Shown: positions 34,495 to 44,394, numbered from the stretch's first letter. The stretch is 64,000 nt of DNA from Staphylococcus delphini (GCF_900636325.1 NZ_LR134263.1:1426001-1490000), one strand, 5' to 3'. The notes: a model not told the origin generated them from the letters alone. A program made the numbers and translations.

Positions 34495-35002
34495 TTGATG
34501 CTATTGATGCAATATTTTTGTTAAACTTGCCCTCCCTATGTCTTGTAGCTTTAGATTGCCTTCATGGCTTCGCGTTCCTAGGGGCTGAGGGGAGGTTGTG
34601 ACAAAAGCGCTTAGGATTTGAGCAGAACCGAGCGATGAGCAAAATTGATTTCCAAATTTTGCCGAAATCGCGGGAGTTCTGTCGAAAATCCTGCTTTTGG
34701 AACACCGTTTATTGATTCCCAGCGCACCCATTCATCGTGGATTTTGGGAGCAGTACAGAAATCTCATGTGTAACAAAGATTTCGTCGTACTGCCCCCGCA
34801 AGGCTGACTAGACTTCTCAAAAGTGTATACGTTGAGAAGTCAGACAGCTACTGCGATAAACAGCAACCACTATTAAAGTAAAGAAGCGACTGTCAGCAGT
34901 ATGCACGCATTCCCTCAGGAGTCTCAGCCCTCTGGACAATCTTATATGAAATACAGCGAAACTGAGGGCAAGTTTATGAAATCAATAAATCAATAGCATC
35001 AA
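34495..35002. mobile_element. 508-bp MITE-like element with terminal inverted repeats and internal hairpins
   Basis: The two ends are inverted copies: TTGATGCTATTGAT (34495-34508) and ATCAATAGCATCAA (34989-35002), then AAACTTGCCCTC (34523-34534) facing GAGGGCAAGTTT (34964-34975). Inside are at least three large hairpins: 34602-34699 (CAAAAGC, AGGATTT and CAGAAC arms), 34746-34796 (GCAGTAC and AAATCT arms) and 34804-34847 (GACTTCTCA with TGAGAAGTC). No coding sequence is credible within it. It could be a non-autonomous mobile repeat or the remnant of one, or encode a structured RNA. I believe related intergenic repeats exist in staphylococci but cannot check here. Confidence 0.6.
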
Positions 35003-35255
35003 TGTTTTATCCATTCATCCTCATTTTCCAACTACTTTAAAATCATTTAATCAGTCAAAAATATATGAATGGATTGAGACTTGAAATTTTTATGTGTTAT
35101 CCCCTTTTTAATTTTAGTACAAGGACATACATAACCGCTGTTCTATAATCTAAAACATCCACGACACGCCCGCTTCAAATGTAACTGTAAAATCAAACTG
35201 TGGGTCAGTTGAAATGACACCCTGAGGAAGGGGGCGTCAATAGATCAATCATACA

Positions 35256-35283
35256 TAAAAGCTCCCCACAAAAGTAGGAAGCT
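35256..35283 (-). terminator. ispG terminator
   Basis: On the minus strand AGCTTCC, 10-base loop, GGGAGCT, then TTTTATG. One G-T pair. The 35003-35255 stretch upstream of it holds no gene that I can support; a lone TATAAT near 35142 lacks a -35. Confidence 0.6.
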
Positions 35284-35321
35284 AAAATCTCATTCATGTT
35301 TTTAGGTGGGAAATGAAGTTT

Positions 35322-36428
35322 TTAATTTTGAGCCGCTTCTTGTTTCTTGTTTTCTTCCCATTCAGCAGCCAATTTATCAATTTCCATCTTCAATTCGTCA
35401 ACCATTGTTTCTTCAGGGACTTTACGCACCGTTTTACCTTTCATGAAAAGTAATCCTTCACCGCGAGCACCGGCAATACCGATGTCCGCTTCACGTGCTT
35501 CACCTGGACCATTAACAGCACAGCCCAATACCGCAACTTTTAATGGAATTTGTAGTTTTTCGATGTATTCTTCAACTTCATTCGCAATTGAAATTAAGTC
35601 GATTTCAATACGTCCACAAGTTGGGCATGCAATCAATGTCGCTGCGTTACTTGCAAGACCGAATGATTTTAATAAAGATTTAGCCACTTTAACTTCTTCA
35701 ACAGGGTCTGCTGATAAAGAAATACGCATTGTGTTACCGATACCTAAAGCTAAAATCGCACCTAAACCTGCTGAAGATTTTACTGTACCATTAAACAACG
35801 TACCACTTTCTGTAATACCAAGATGTAATGGATAGTCGAAAGCTTTTGCTGCTTTTGTATAGGCTTCAATAGCTAAATTAACGTCACTCGCTTTCATTGA
35901 GACGATAATATCATGGAAGTCGAGTTCTTCTAAAATTTTAATATGATGTAAAGCACTTTCTACCATACCATCTGCAGTAGGGTATCCGTATTTTTTTAGG
36001 ATATGTTTTTCTAGTGAGCCCGCATTCACACCAATACGAATCGGAATACCTTTTGCTTTACATGCTTCTACTACAGCTTCTACTTTTTCACGTCTGCCGA
36101 TATTCCCAGGATTGATACGAATTTTATCTGCACCGTTTTCAATCGCAATTAAAGCGAGTTTATAATTAAAGTGAATATCAACGACGAGTGGAATATTAAT
36201 TTGTGCTTTTATATCTTTAATTGCGTGCGCGTCTTCCTCATTAGGACAAGCAACACGTACAATTTGACAACCTGCTTCTTCTAATCGCTTAATTTCAGCT
36301 ACTGTTGCCTCAACATCGTGAGTTTTAGTCGTTGTCATACTTTGGATAACAACTTCATCTGCACCACCAATTGTTAGATCACCAACTTTAACTGGTCGCG
36401 TATTTTTACGATGTGTTATTTCAGCCAT
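35322..36428 (-). CDS. ispG: 4-hydroxy-3-methylbut-2-en-1-yl diphosphate synthase IspG
   Basis: 368 residues. The N-terminal TIM barrel starts with [18 protein letters not shown]. The 4Fe-4S domain has [11 protein letters not shown] and [12 protein letters not shown], giving the three cluster cysteines. It makes HMBPP from methylerythritol cyclodiphosphate in the MEP pathway, the step before IspH, which is also in this window. The final residues are Lys/Glu/Gln-rich. AAAGGAG precedes the ATG. Presence of both MEP genes argues for a staphylococcal species outside S. aureus. Confidence 0.96.
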   Translation of the reverse strand: MAEITHRKNTRPVKVGDLTIGGADEVVIQSMTTTKTHDVEATVAEIKRLEEAGCQIVRVACPNEEDAHAIKDIKAQINIPLVVDIHFNYKLALIAIENGADKIRINPGNIGRREKVEAVVEACKAKGIPIRIGVNAGSLEKHILKKYGYPTADGMVESALHHIKILEELDFHDIIVSMKASDVNLAIEAYTKAAKAFDYPLHLGITESGTLFNGTVKSSAGLGAILALGIGNTMRISLSADPVEEVKVAKSLLKSFGLASNAATLIACPTCGRIEIDLISIANEVEEYIEKLQIPLKVAVLGCAVNGPGEAREADIGIAGARGEGLLFMKGKTVRKVPEETMVDELKMEIDKLAAEWEENKKQEAAQN

Positions 36429-36463
36429 GTTAGGAACTCCTTTATAAATAATTTTAACTTGAA

Positions 36464-36491
36464 AATGTACTTCTCAGAGACCATTAATCAA
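36464..36491 (-). promoter_or_regulatory. Candidate ispG promoter
   Basis: On the minus strand TTGATT (36486-36491), 16 bases, TACATT (36464-36469), about 40 bases before the ispG start. Both hexamers are one or two bases off consensus. Confidence 0.45.
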
Positions 36492-36712
36492 CGTTATTAC
36501 ATATTATACAATATGCGTACGTGTTTATTCAAAATAATATGTTTAAAACGATGCAAAAATTTCACGATATCGTCATTATTTTCAGCGTTACGATCACACA
36601 TCAGTCTTTTGGAGTATTTTCAATGAGCATGTTTAAAAATCCTAGAAATGAGCTATAATATATAGTGTAATTCTTAATATGATTACGTACCAACTTCCTT
36701 TAAGCAAATTGA

Positions 36713-36740
36713 TTGATTAAAGGTACAAAGTTGATACAAT
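36713..36740 (+). promoter_or_regulatory. sodA promoter
   Basis: TTGATT (36713-36718), 16 bases, TACAAT (36735-36740) with a TGA extended -10 in front. The rest of the 36429-36774 gap is AT-rich, and apart from the ispG promoter I see nothing in it. Confidence 0.6.
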
Positions 36741-36774
36741 AAATATGGAATCAAATTTAGGAGGATGATTAATT

Positions 36775-37374
36775 ATGGCTTTTGAACTACCAAAATTACC
36801 TTATTCTTATGATGCATTAGAGCCACACATTGATAAAGAAACTATGGAAATCCATCACAGCAAGCATCATAACACTTATGTAACAAAATTAAATGCTGCT
36901 GTTGAAGGTACTGAATTTGAAAATAAATCATTAGAAGATTTAATTGCAAACTTAGACAGCGTACCAGAAAACTTACGTACAGCAGTTCGTAATAATGGTG
37001 GCGGTCACTTAAATCACTCTATTTTCTGGCAAATCTTAACACCTAACTCAGAAGAAAAAGGTGAAGTTGTCGATAAAATTAAAGAACAATGGGGTTCTTT
37101 AGATGAATTCAAAAACGAATTTGCAGACAAAGCAGCTGGCCGTTTCGGTTCAGGTTGGGCTTGGCTTGTTGTTAACAACGGTAAATTAGAAATCGTTACA
37201 ACTGCAAACCAAGATAGTCCATTAACTGATGGTTTAACACCAATTTTAGCGTTAGACGTATGGGAGCATGCGTACTACCTTAAATTCCAAAACAAACGTC
37301 CAGACTACATTAGCACATTCTGGAACGTTGTAAACTGGGAAAAAGTTGACGAATTATACAAAGCTGCAAAATAA
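36775..37374 (+). CDS. sodA: Superoxide dismutase (Mn/Fe)
   Basis: 199 residues. Metal ligands are His27 (MEIHHSKHH), the His of NHSIFW, and the Asp and His of DVWEHAYYL. The GSGWAWLV segment is also conserved. It converts superoxide to hydrogen peroxide and oxygen. The sequence is of the staphylococcal SodA type; I cannot tell manganese from cambialistic use by eye. GGAGG precedes the ATG. A terminator follows, so the gene is monocistronic. Confidence 0.97.
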   Translation: MAFELPKLPYSYDALEPHIDKETMEIHHSKHHNTYVTKLNAAVEGTEFENKSLEDLIANLDSVPENLRTAVRNNGGGHLNHSIFWQILTPNSEEKGEVVDKIKEQWGSLDEFKNEFADKAAGRFGSGWAWLVVNNGKLEIVTTANQDSPLTDGLTPILALDVWEHAYYLKFQNKRPDYISTFWNVVNWEKVDELYKAAK

Positions 37375-37412
37375 TATTCAGCTTTCACAATTCAAATGTA
37401 AAATGAATGATT

Positions 37413-37450
37413 GAGGCTAGGCAATGTGATATTGCTTAGTCTCTTTTTTT
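37413..37450 (+). terminator. sodA terminator
   Basis: GAGGCTAGGCAAT, 5-base loop, ATTGCTTAGTCTC, then TTTTTTT. The stem has two G-T pairs. Confidence 0.85.
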
Positions 37451-37669
37451 GATTTATACGCTTACAAATCTAAAACTCACTTGTCATGTCTGTTGTGTTG
37501 AACATATAGTTAATAGAAAAACGGCCTCATCATTCACACGATTAAACGCCATTGGATTCATATAAACATAGGATGAATTTTTTTGTTTGATTCATCACAA
37601 AACATTAGCAAAAACGATGTATTTCATATATCATTTTAAAGAGAACGATGTGAATAGAGGTCGGTTGTA

Positions 37670-39709
37670 TTGTTAAAACGATTAAAAGAAAAAACAAATG
37701 ACGAGAAGATGCGTCTTCATATGAATCAACGGATAAACTTTATATTTGCGATCATCATTTTTGCGTTTGTGGCGATTGTATTAAGACTAGGTTATTTACA
37801 AATTGCTCAAGGCTCACAATATAATCAAATGATTCGTGAAAGTGAGAATGTGACTGTGAATGAATCTGTGCCAAGGGGACGTATTCTTGATAGAAATGGT
37901 AATGTGATAGTAGACAATGCATCAAAAAAATCCATTACCTATACACGCGGTAAAAATACAAACCAACAAGAAATACTGAACACAGCGAAGAAGCTTTCAG
38001 AATTAATTAAAATGGATACTTCAAAAATTACCGAACGAGATAAAAAGGACTTTTGGATTCTAAAACATCCTGATAAAGCGAAAGATTTAATGAAAAAAGA
38101 GCAACAATTGTATGAAAATGGTGATATTTCTCAAGAAGACTATGACCAACAGTTGCTCACAAAAATTTCTGATCAACAACTCGACAGTCTCTCTAAAAAG
38201 GACTTGCAAATATTAGCAATTTATCGCGAAATGATGCAAGGGTCCACATTAAGTCCGAGAACGATTAAAAAAGATAAGGTCACTGATGAAGAGTACGCAT
38301 CAGTCTCTCAAAAGTTAGCGGATTTACCAGGCATTAATACAGAAATGGACTGGGATAGAAAATATCCGTATGGCAATACACTTCGAGGCATTTTAGGAAG
38401 TGTTTCGACACCTGAAGAAGGTTTACCGAAAGAACTGACAGACGATTATCTTTCAAAAGGCTATTCACGTAATGATCGTGTAGGTAAAAGTTACCTTGAA
38501 TTACAATATGAAAATGTGCTGCGGGGTAAAAAGAAAGAGATGCGCTATACAACAGATAAATCTGGTGCAATTATTGATTCAGAAGTTGTGAATGAAGGTT
38601 CGCGTGGGGACGATTTAGTGCTCACGATTGATATTAAGCTCCAACAAAAAACTGAATCATATTTAGAATCACAAATTAAAAAATTACGATCTGAAGGCGC
38701 CCAAGATATGGATTCCGCAATGATGGTCGTTCAAGATCCTAAAAATGGTGATATTTTAGCGATGGTCGGTAAAAAAATTGCAAAAGATGGCACTTTAACC
38801 GACTATGACATCGGGACATTTACGTCTCAGTACGCAGTGGGGTCTTCAGTCAAAGGGGCAACATTACTTGCAGGTTACCAAAATGATGTCATTCACGTTG
38901 GCGATAAAATGGTGGACGAACCTTTGACATTTAAAGGCGGATTAACCAAACGTTCGTATTTCAATAAAAATGGTCAAAAACTGATTGATGATAAAGAAGC
39001 GCTCATGCATTCTTCTAACGTATACATGTTTAAAACGGCCTTGAAATTAGCAGGACTCGAATATCAACCGCATATGTCATTGCCAACAGATGTGACAGTA
39101 CCAGGTCAAAAATTGCGTAAAGGATTAAACCAAGTAGGCCTTGGTGTCAAAACAGGGATCGACTTACCTAATGAAGTAAGTGGTCAAATTGAACCTTTAA
39201 AAGACAATCCTGGTAATTATCTTGATTTAGCAATTGGTCAATATGATACTTACTCACCATTACAACTATCGCAATATGTATCGACAATCGCCAATAACGG
39301 TTACCGTATTCAACCGCATATCGGTAAAGAAATTCATAAAGCGACAAGTGATGACGCATTAGGTCCAGTTAAACATAAAATTAACGGCCGCGTCCTTAAC
39401 CGTGTCAATAATACACCGGATGAAATTAAGGAAGTGCAAGAAGGTTTCGACATGGCATTTAATAAGCCACAAGGTACCGGTTATGTGAGCTTTAATAAAA
39501 CAAAAGTGCGCGCAGCTGGTAAAACCGGAACAGCCGAAGTATTCCAAGATGGCGAACCACGTGTTAACTCAACATATATCGGATATGCGCCAGCAGATGA
39601 TCCACAATTAGCGTTCTCTATCATTTACTCGAACCAACCTGTGCCAGAACCTTGGCTCAACGGTGGGGATTTAGGACGCGATGTCATCAACTATTATTTT
39701 GATAAATAA
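37670..39709 (+). CDS. pbpC: Class B penicillin-binding protein (PBP3-like transpeptidase)
   Basis: 679 residues. One N-terminal membrane helix (INFIFAIIIFAFVAIVLRLGYLQIA) is followed by the dimerisation domain (PRGRILDRNGNVI) and the transpeptidase. Active-site motifs: Ser392-Ser-Val-Lys395, Ser448-Ser-Asn450 and Lys618-Thr-Gly620. It crosslinks peptidoglycan; PBP3 of S. aureus sits in the same place behind sodA. The start is TTG (37670) with an AGAGGTCGG site; no better ATG precedes the conserved N-terminus. No PASTA domains are seen. It is not the mecA-type PBP2a. Confidence 0.92.
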   Translation: MLKRLKEKTNDEKMRLHMNQRINFIFAIIIFAFVAIVLRLGYLQIAQGSQYNQMIRESENVTVNESVPRGRILDRNGNVIVDNASKKSITYTRGKNTNQQEILNTAKKLSELIKMDTSKITERDKKDFWILKHPDKAKDLMKKEQQLYENGDISQEDYDQQLLTKISDQQLDSLSKKDLQILAIYREMMQGSTLSPRTIKKDKVTDEEYASVSQKLADLPGINTEMDWDRKYPYGNTLRGILGSVSTPEEGLPKELTDDYLSKGYSRNDRVGKSYLELQYENVLRGKKKEMRYTTDKSGAIIDSEVVNEGSRGDDLVLTIDIKLQQKTESYLESQIKKLRSEGAQDMDSAMMVVQDPKNGDILAMVGKKIAKDGTLTDYDIGTFTSQYAVGSSVKGATLLAGYQNDVIHVGDKMVDEPLTFKGGLTKRSYFNKNGQKLIDDKEALMHSSNVYMFKTALKLAGLEYQPHMSLPTDVTVPGQKLRKGLNQVGLGVKTGIDLPNEVSGQIEPLKDNPGNYLDLAIGQYDTYSPLQLSQYVSTIANNGYRIQPHIGKEIHKATSDDALGPVKHKINGRVLNRVNNTPDEIKEVQEGFDMAFNKPQGTGYVSFNKTKVRAAGKTGTAEVFQDGEPRVNSTYIGYAPADDPQLAFSIIYSNQPVPEPWLNGGDLGRDVINYYFDK

Positions 39710-39739
39710 GTTACACATTCATAACTGAAAAGCAATAGA

Positions 39740-39778
39740 CAGGGCTGGAATCTCCAAACATTCTAGCCCTGTTTTTTT
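39740..39778 (+). terminator. pbp terminator
   Basis: CAGGGCTGGAAT, loop, ATTCTAGCCCTG with one G-T pair, then TTTTTTT. Confidence 0.85.
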
Positions 39779-39890
39779 ACTCTCTTTGAAGACACTTCAA
39801 CTGCTACATGACGCTTTCTCCAAAACAATCATCTTTCACCAAACTGAATTTAATACATAAAAATATATCGAGCAATAAATTAATGCAAAC

Positions 39891-39929
39891 TTTACACTTC
39901 ATTCATTCCTAATTAATAAAACATTTGTA
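39891..39929 (+). promoter_or_regulatory. Candidate Pho box upstream of pstS
   Basis: Four TT-rich hexamers repeat every 11 bases: TTTACA (39891), TTCATT (39902), TTAATA (39913) and TTTGTA (39924). The B. subtilis PhoP consensus is TT(A/C/T)A(C/T)A repeats at about 11-base spacing. The first repeat fits well and the others partly. It lies about 50 bases before the pstS start. Confidence 0.4.
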
Positions 39930-39977
39930 TCCTTAAATTGTAAGCAAATCGAAAGTTAATTCTAGGAGGATGTTTCA

Positions 39978-40937
39978 ATGAAAAGATGGCAAACACTGGG
40001 CGGTACGCTGATTGGTGCTTCATTAGTTTTAGGTGCATGTGGTGGTGCATCTCAACAAAGTAGTGATCAAGGTGATACGAAAAGTTCTAACGTTGAAGGA
40101 ACAGTTAAAGGAAACGGTTCATCAACAGTAGCCCCAATCATTGAAAAACTGAACGAAGACTTTTCTTCAAGTCACGATAAAGCAACGGTAGAAAACGTGA
40201 CTTCAGGAACAGGTGACGGTTTTAAACAATTCATTGCAGGTAAAACTGACTTCTCAAATGCATCACGTCCCATTAAAGATGAAGAAAAAGAACAATTGAA
40301 GGATAAAGGGATTGATTATACAGAATTCAAAGTGGCTCAAGACGGTTTAACGATTGCAGTCAACAAAGATAACGACTTTCTTAAAGAGGTTTCTTTAGAA
40401 GATTTGAAAAAGATTTATTCTGGAGAAGCTAAAAAGTGGTCAGATGTTGATGCTGATTATCCTGACAAACCGATTAAAGCATTCTCGCCAGACCAATCCC
40501 ATGGTACATATGATTTCTTTACTGAAGAAGTCATGGGTGACGAGGATATTCAAGCTGAAAAAAATCAAAATACGGATGTCATTGTAAAATCTGTTCAAGA
40601 TAACAAAGAAGGTATCGGTTTCTTCGCATATAACTTCTATAAAGTAAATGAAGATAGCTTAAAAGCGGTTGAAGTAAAAGGCGATAACGGTAAAGCAGTT
40701 GGACCAGATCAAAAAACAATTCAAGATGGTTCATATCCATTAAGCCGACCATTATTCATTTATGCAAACAATGAAAAATTAAAAAGCAATGATGCGTTTG
40801 CTGAATTTATGAAATTTACATTAGAAAATAAAGGTAAAGCCGCTGAAGCAAAAGGTGTCGATTATGTAGCATTACCTGAAAAAGATTATGATGCGCAACT
40901 TGAAAAATTAGAAAAAATAACGGGTGAAGAGAAATAA
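39978..40937 (+). CDS. pstS: Phosphate ABC transporter substrate-binding lipoprotein
   Basis: 319 residues. The signal peptide ends with the lipobox LGAC, Cys21 being lipidated. The mature part has [14 protein letters not shown] and [12 protein letters not shown], the phosphate-binding residues of PstS. It captures inorganic phosphate at the cell surface. It heads pstS-pstC-pstA-pstB-phoU. GGAGGATG precedes the start. A hairpin after it should limit read-through so that PstS is made in excess over the membrane proteins. Confidence 0.97.
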   Translation: MKRWQTLGGTLIGASLVLGACGGASQQSSDQGDTKSSNVEGTVKGNGSSTVAPIIEKLNEDFSSSHDKATVENVTSGTGDGFKQFIAGKTDFSNASRPIKDEEKEQLKDKGIDYTEFKVAQDGLTIAVNKDNDFLKEVSLEDLKKIYSGEAKKWSDVDADYPDKPIKAFSPDQSHGTYDFFTEEVMGDEDIQAEKNQNTDVIVKSVQDNKEGIGFFAYNFYKVNEDSLKAVEVKGDNGKAVGPDQKTIQDGSYPLSRPLFIYANNEKLKSNDAFAEFMKFTLENKGKAAEAKGVDYVALPEKDYDAQLEKLEKITGEEK

Positions 40938-40994
40938 AAATCTCACGCGCTTACCATACTGATTAAACAACTGAATTGTAAGTAGTCATGTTCG

Positions 40995-41036
40995 GGGTTG
41001 AGTATTGTCACAAAAGATGATACTTCAACCCTTTTT
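40995..41036 (+). terminator. Partial terminator between pstS and pstC
   Basis: GGGTTGAGTAT (40995-41005 region) pairs with ATACTTCAACCC (one bulge), then TTTTT. Its place inside the operon suggests partial termination or an RNA stabiliser for pstS. Confidence 0.7.
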
Positions 41037-41054
41037 AGAAAAGGAGTCAGTAAG

Positions 41055-41981
41055 ATGAAATCACAAAATAATATTAGAGCACTCATTCAAAAGAAGAGTC
41101 ATGCAGGCGCATCTCTCAGTGCTAAAATGATGCCGATCATTTTAGCCATTATCGCTGCGATATCCATTTTGACAACACTTGGCATTGTGATCACGTTGCT
41201 CACCGAAACAATCACTTTTTTCACACGCGTGCCGTTATCTAAATTTTTTCTCGAAACGGATTGGAATCCTTTTAGCGCCACGCCTCGATACGGCATTTGG
41301 GCATTAATTGTAGGTACTTTAAAAATTACGTTAATCGCAACAATTTTTGCAGTACCAGTTGGTTTAGGTGCCGCAATTTATTTGAGTGAATATGCATCTA
41401 AAAAAACGCGTAAAATCATTAAACCGATTTTGGAAGTTTTGGCCGGTATTCCTACAATTGTTTACGGCTTTTTTGCACTCACATTAGTGACGCCTATACT
41501 GAGAACGATTTTCCCAAGTATTGGCAGTTTTAATGCAATCAGTCCAGGTTTGGTTGTAGGCGTCATGATCATTCCAATGATTGCAAGTATGAGCGAAGAT
41601 GCCATGTCGTCAGTTCCTCAAAAAATTCGCGAAGGTGCACTGGGTCTCGGTTCAACTAAACTAGAAATGGTGTTCAAAGTGGTCATCCCTGCAGCAACAT
41701 CAGGGATAATGGCTTCAATTGTATTAGCTATTTCACGGGCTATTGGTGAAACGATGATTGTGTCACTCGCAGCAGGTTCAAGCCCATCATTTGATTTGTC
41801 ATTCTCACATTCAATTCAAACGATGACAGCCTATATTGTTCAAGTGTCACAAGGGGATGCAACGAATGGTTCTGACCTATATTACAGTATTTACGCAGTT
41901 GGATTCACATTATTTATGTTCACATTAGTGATGAACTTTATTTCACAATGGATGACGAAACGTTTCAGGGAGGAGTATTAA
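41055..41981 (+). CDS. pstC: Phosphate ABC transporter permease PstC
   Basis: 308 residues with about six membrane helices. The permease signature EGALGLGSTKLEMVFKVVIP and the AGIPTIVYGFFAL segment are typical. It forms the membrane channel with PstA. ATG 41055 follows AAAGGAG; an in-frame start at 40998 lies within the intergenic hairpin and is rejected. Two bases separate its stop from the pstA ATG. Confidence 0.94.
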   Translation: MKSQNNIRALIQKKSHAGASLSAKMMPIILAIIAAISILTTLGIVITLLTETITFFTRVPLSKFFLETDWNPFSATPRYGIWALIVGTLKITLIATIFAVPVGLGAAIYLSEYASKKTRKIIKPILEVLAGIPTIVYGFFALTLVTPILRTIFPSIGSFNAISPGLVVGVMIIPMIASMSEDAMSSVPQKIREGALGLGSTKLEMVFKVVIPAATSGIMASIVLAISRAIGETMIVSLAAGSSPSFDLSFSHSIQTMTAYIVQVSQGDATNGSDLYYSIYAVGFTLFMFTLVMNFISQWMTKRFREEY

Positions 41982-41983
41982 TC

Positions 41984-42862
41984 ATGAATTTAGTTGATCA
42001 AAAAAATGTCGAAGCGCAACTCTCTGGCCGTTTGACTAAAAACAAAGTATTTAAAACGATTTTCTTTATGTGCACATTATTGGGACTGATCGTTTTAGCC
42101 ATTCTTATTATTGACATTTTAAGAAAAGGGCTACCAGTGATGAGCACTGACTTTTTTACAAACTTTTCTTCATCATCAGCAAGTTCTGCTGGTGTGAAAG
42201 GCGCCTTCATCGGAACATTATGGCTCATGATGACTTTAATTCCGATCGCCCTCGTTTTAGGAGTAGGTAGTGCCATTTATTTAGAAGAATATGCAAAAGA
42301 CAATGCATTTACTAAATTTATTCGTGTTAATATTTCAAACTTAGCATCGGTTCCATCAATCGTTTATGGTTTATTGGGCGCAACGATTTTTGTCGCATTG
42401 CTACAATTAGGGAATTCGGTCATAGCTGCTGCATTAACGCTCGCATTACTTATTTTACCTGTGATTATCGTCGCTAGCCAAGAAGCTATCCGTTCTGTAC
42501 CTCAATCAGTAAAAGAAGCATCTTATGACTTAGGTGCGAATAAGTGGCAAACGATACAACAAGTCGTGTTACCCGCAGCAATTCCCGGCATTATTACAGG
42601 TGTTATTTTAGCCATTTCACGCGCCATTGGAGAAACCGCACCGTTAGTCGCGATTGGTATTCCAACGATTTTATTACGTACACCGAACAGTATTTTAGAT
42701 TCATTTCAAACATTGCCTTTACAAATATATGATTGGGCACGTAAGCCTGGCATTGACTTCCAAGCGTTATCATCTGCGGCCATTATCGTATTACTCGCCA
42801 TTCTACTTATTTTAAATACGATTGCAGTCATTATTCGGAACAAATATTCTAACAAGTATTAA
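41984..42862 (+). CDS. pstA: Phosphate ABC transporter permease PstA
   Basis: 292 residues with about six membrane helices. ISNLASVPSIVYGLLG and KEASYDLGANKWQTIQQVVLP are the conserved PstA segments; EAA-loop residues contact PstB. ATG 41984 follows GGGAGGAG; the in-frame ATG at 41948 would overlap pstC by 34 bases without a site. It is the second half of the channel. Confidence 0.94.
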   Translation: MNLVDQKNVEAQLSGRLTKNKVFKTIFFMCTLLGLIVLAILIIDILRKGLPVMSTDFFTNFSSSSASSAGVKGAFIGTLWLMMTLIPIALVLGVGSAIYLEEYAKDNAFTKFIRVNISNLASVPSIVYGLLGATIFVALLQLGNSVIAAALTLALLILPVIIVASQEAIRSVPQSVKEASYDLGANKWQTIQQVVLPAAIPGIITGVILAISRAIGETAPLVAIGIPTILLRTPNSILDSFQTLPLQIYDWARKPGIDFQALSSAAIIVLLAILLILNTIAVIIRNKYSNKY

Positions 42863-42879
42863 GGAAATGAGGGTTATTC

Positions 42880-43710
42880 ATGACTGAAATTCAAACATTA
42901 GAACGAGAAACTGAAATCGTTCATCAAAAGCAACAAATTCAAACAGAACAAAATCATTCTATCGTATATTCTACGCAAAACTTAGATTTATGGTATGGTG
43001 AACAACATTCTTTAAAAAATATTAACTTAGACATTTACGAAAAGAACGTCACTGCGATTATTGGGCCGTCCGGTTCTGGTAAATCAACCTATGTAAAAGC
43101 ACTCAATCGCATGGTAGAACTTGTGCCTTCTGTAAAAACGTCAGGCAAAATTTTCTATCGAGATCAAAATATTTTCGATAAACGTTATCCGGTTGAAAAG
43201 TTACGGACACAAGTTGGGATGGTTTTCCAACAGCCGAATCCATTTCCAAAATCCATTTATGACAATATTACGTACGGGCCACGCATTCACGGCATTAAAG
43301 ATAAGAAAATATTAGATGAAATTGTGGAAAAATCACTTAAAGGGGCGGCGATTTGGGATGAATTAAAAGACCGTCTGAATCAAAATGCATATAGCCTTTC
43401 TGGTGGACAACAGCAGCGTGTATGTATTGCGCGTTGTTTAGCAATTGAGCCGGATGTGATTTTAATGGACGAACCGACATCAGCGCTTGACCCTATTTCG
43501 ACGTTAAAAGTGGAAGAACTGATTCAAGATTTAAAGAAAAATTATTCCATCATTATTGTCACACACAATATGCAACAAGCAGCACGTGTATCTGACAAAA
43601 CAGCCTTTTTCTTAAATGGTTACGTAAATGAATATGATGACACGGATAAGATTTTCTCGAACCCTTCTGATAAACAAACAGAAGATTATATTTCAGGGCG
43701 TTTTGGTTAA
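42880..43710 (+). CDS. pstB: Phosphate ABC transporter ATPase PstB
   Basis: 276 residues. Walker [10 protein letters not shown], a Q-loop [14 protein letters not shown], the signature LSGGQQQR, Walker [13 protein letters not shown] and the H-loop VTHNMQQ are all present. The first ~30 residues form a Gln/Glu-rich extension before LDLWYGE. PstB drives phosphate import. The start follows AAGGAAATGAGG. phoU follows directly after the stop. Confidence 0.96.
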   Translation: MTEIQTLERETEIVHQKQQIQTEQNHSIVYSTQNLDLWYGEQHSLKNINLDIYEKNVTAIIGPSGSGKSTYVKALNRMVELVPSVKTSGKIFYRDQNIFDKRYPVEKLRTQVGMVFQQPNPFPKSIYDNITYGPRIHGIKDKKILDEIVEKSLKGAAIWDELKDRLNQNAYSLSGGQQQRVCIARCLAIEPDVILMDEPTSALDPISTLKVEELIQDLKKNYSIIIVTHNMQQAARVSDKTAFFLNGYVNEYDDTDKIFSNPSDKQTEDYISGRFG

Positions 43711-43711
43711 T

Positions 43712-44362
43712 ATGACAGTCATTCGAAAGCGTTATGAAGACCAACTCAAAGATTTATTAAAAGATTTACGTGCTTTAGGGTTGCACACGTACAGTATGAT
43801 TCAAAAATCCGTGAAAGTCTTATCAGATGAAAAGATTACACATGCACGACAAATTGTGAAAAGTGATAGAGCAATCAATCAAATGGAATATGATATTAAC
43901 GAAAAAGTCGTAATGCTGATTACACGCCAACAACCAATTGCGAAAGATTTAAGAATGATGATTGCAACACTTAAAATCGCATCCGAATTTGAACGTATCG
44001 GGGATAATGCCGCAAATATCGCTAAAATTCGAACACGTGCACAGATTACCGATCACTATATTATGACACGGCTTGAAACAATGGGCACGTTGGCATTGTT
44101 GATGCTGCAAGATTTATATGATGCGACTAAAAACGATGATTTAGAACTTGTGAAAGAAATTATAGAACGTGATATTGACATTGATGATTTATATAAGCAA
44201 ATTATTAATACGAGTTACTTAATCGATAATGATCCGTTTGTCGCGGGTCAGGCGCATCTAGTTGCACGATATTTAGAACGCATTGGCGATCACGTCGTCA
44301 ATATCGCCGAACATTTGTATTATTTTATTACCGGTGATCGTTATGAATCTTATACGAATTAA
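43712..44362 (+). CDS. phoU: Phosphate transport regulator PhoU
   Basis: 216 residues, all-helical, made of two three-helix PhoU repeats. The metal-binding motifs E-x-x-x-D are seen in FERIGDNAANIAKI and LERIGDHVVNIAEHLY. PhoU links the Pst transporter with the PhoR sensor kinase and damps Pho signalling. ATG 43712 is one base after the pstB stop with no clear Shine-Dalgarno, so it is likely translated by coupling. An in-frame ATG at 43628 lies deep in pstB and is rejected. Confidence 0.93.
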   Translation: MTVIRKRYEDQLKDLLKDLRALGLHTYSMIQKSVKVLSDEKITHARQIVKSDRAINQMEYDINEKVVMLITRQQPIAKDLRMMIATLKIASEFERIGDNAANIAKIRTRAQITDHYIMTRLETMGTLALLMLQDLYDATKNDDLELVKEIIERDIDIDDLYKQIINTSYLIDNDPFVAGQAHLVARYLERIGDHVVNIAEHLYYFITGDRYESYTN

Positions 44363-44385
44363 CGCTTCCCAATTTTCATTTAAAA

Positions 44386-44394
44386 TGGTATGAT
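44386..44394 (+). promoter_or_regulatory. Candidate rpmG promoter, extended -10
   Basis: TGG followed directly by TATGAT (44389-44394), with overlapping GATAAT at 44392-44397; no clear -35. Located about 40 bases before rpmG. Confidence 0.45.

Noticed and set aside
34501-34731. 76-residue ORF on the minus strand within the 508-bp element
   Set aside because: It lies across hairpin arms and a terminal repeat, has no ribosome binding site, and its composition is unlike a protein. I treat it as a chance frame in a repeat.
35003-35255. Small RNA gene starting from TATAAT near 35142
   Set aside because: No matching -35, no terminator on the plus strand within reach, and no conserved structure seen.
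35347-35835. 162-residue ORF antisense to ispG
   Set aside because: ispG is certain from its cysteine motifs; this frame has no start signals.
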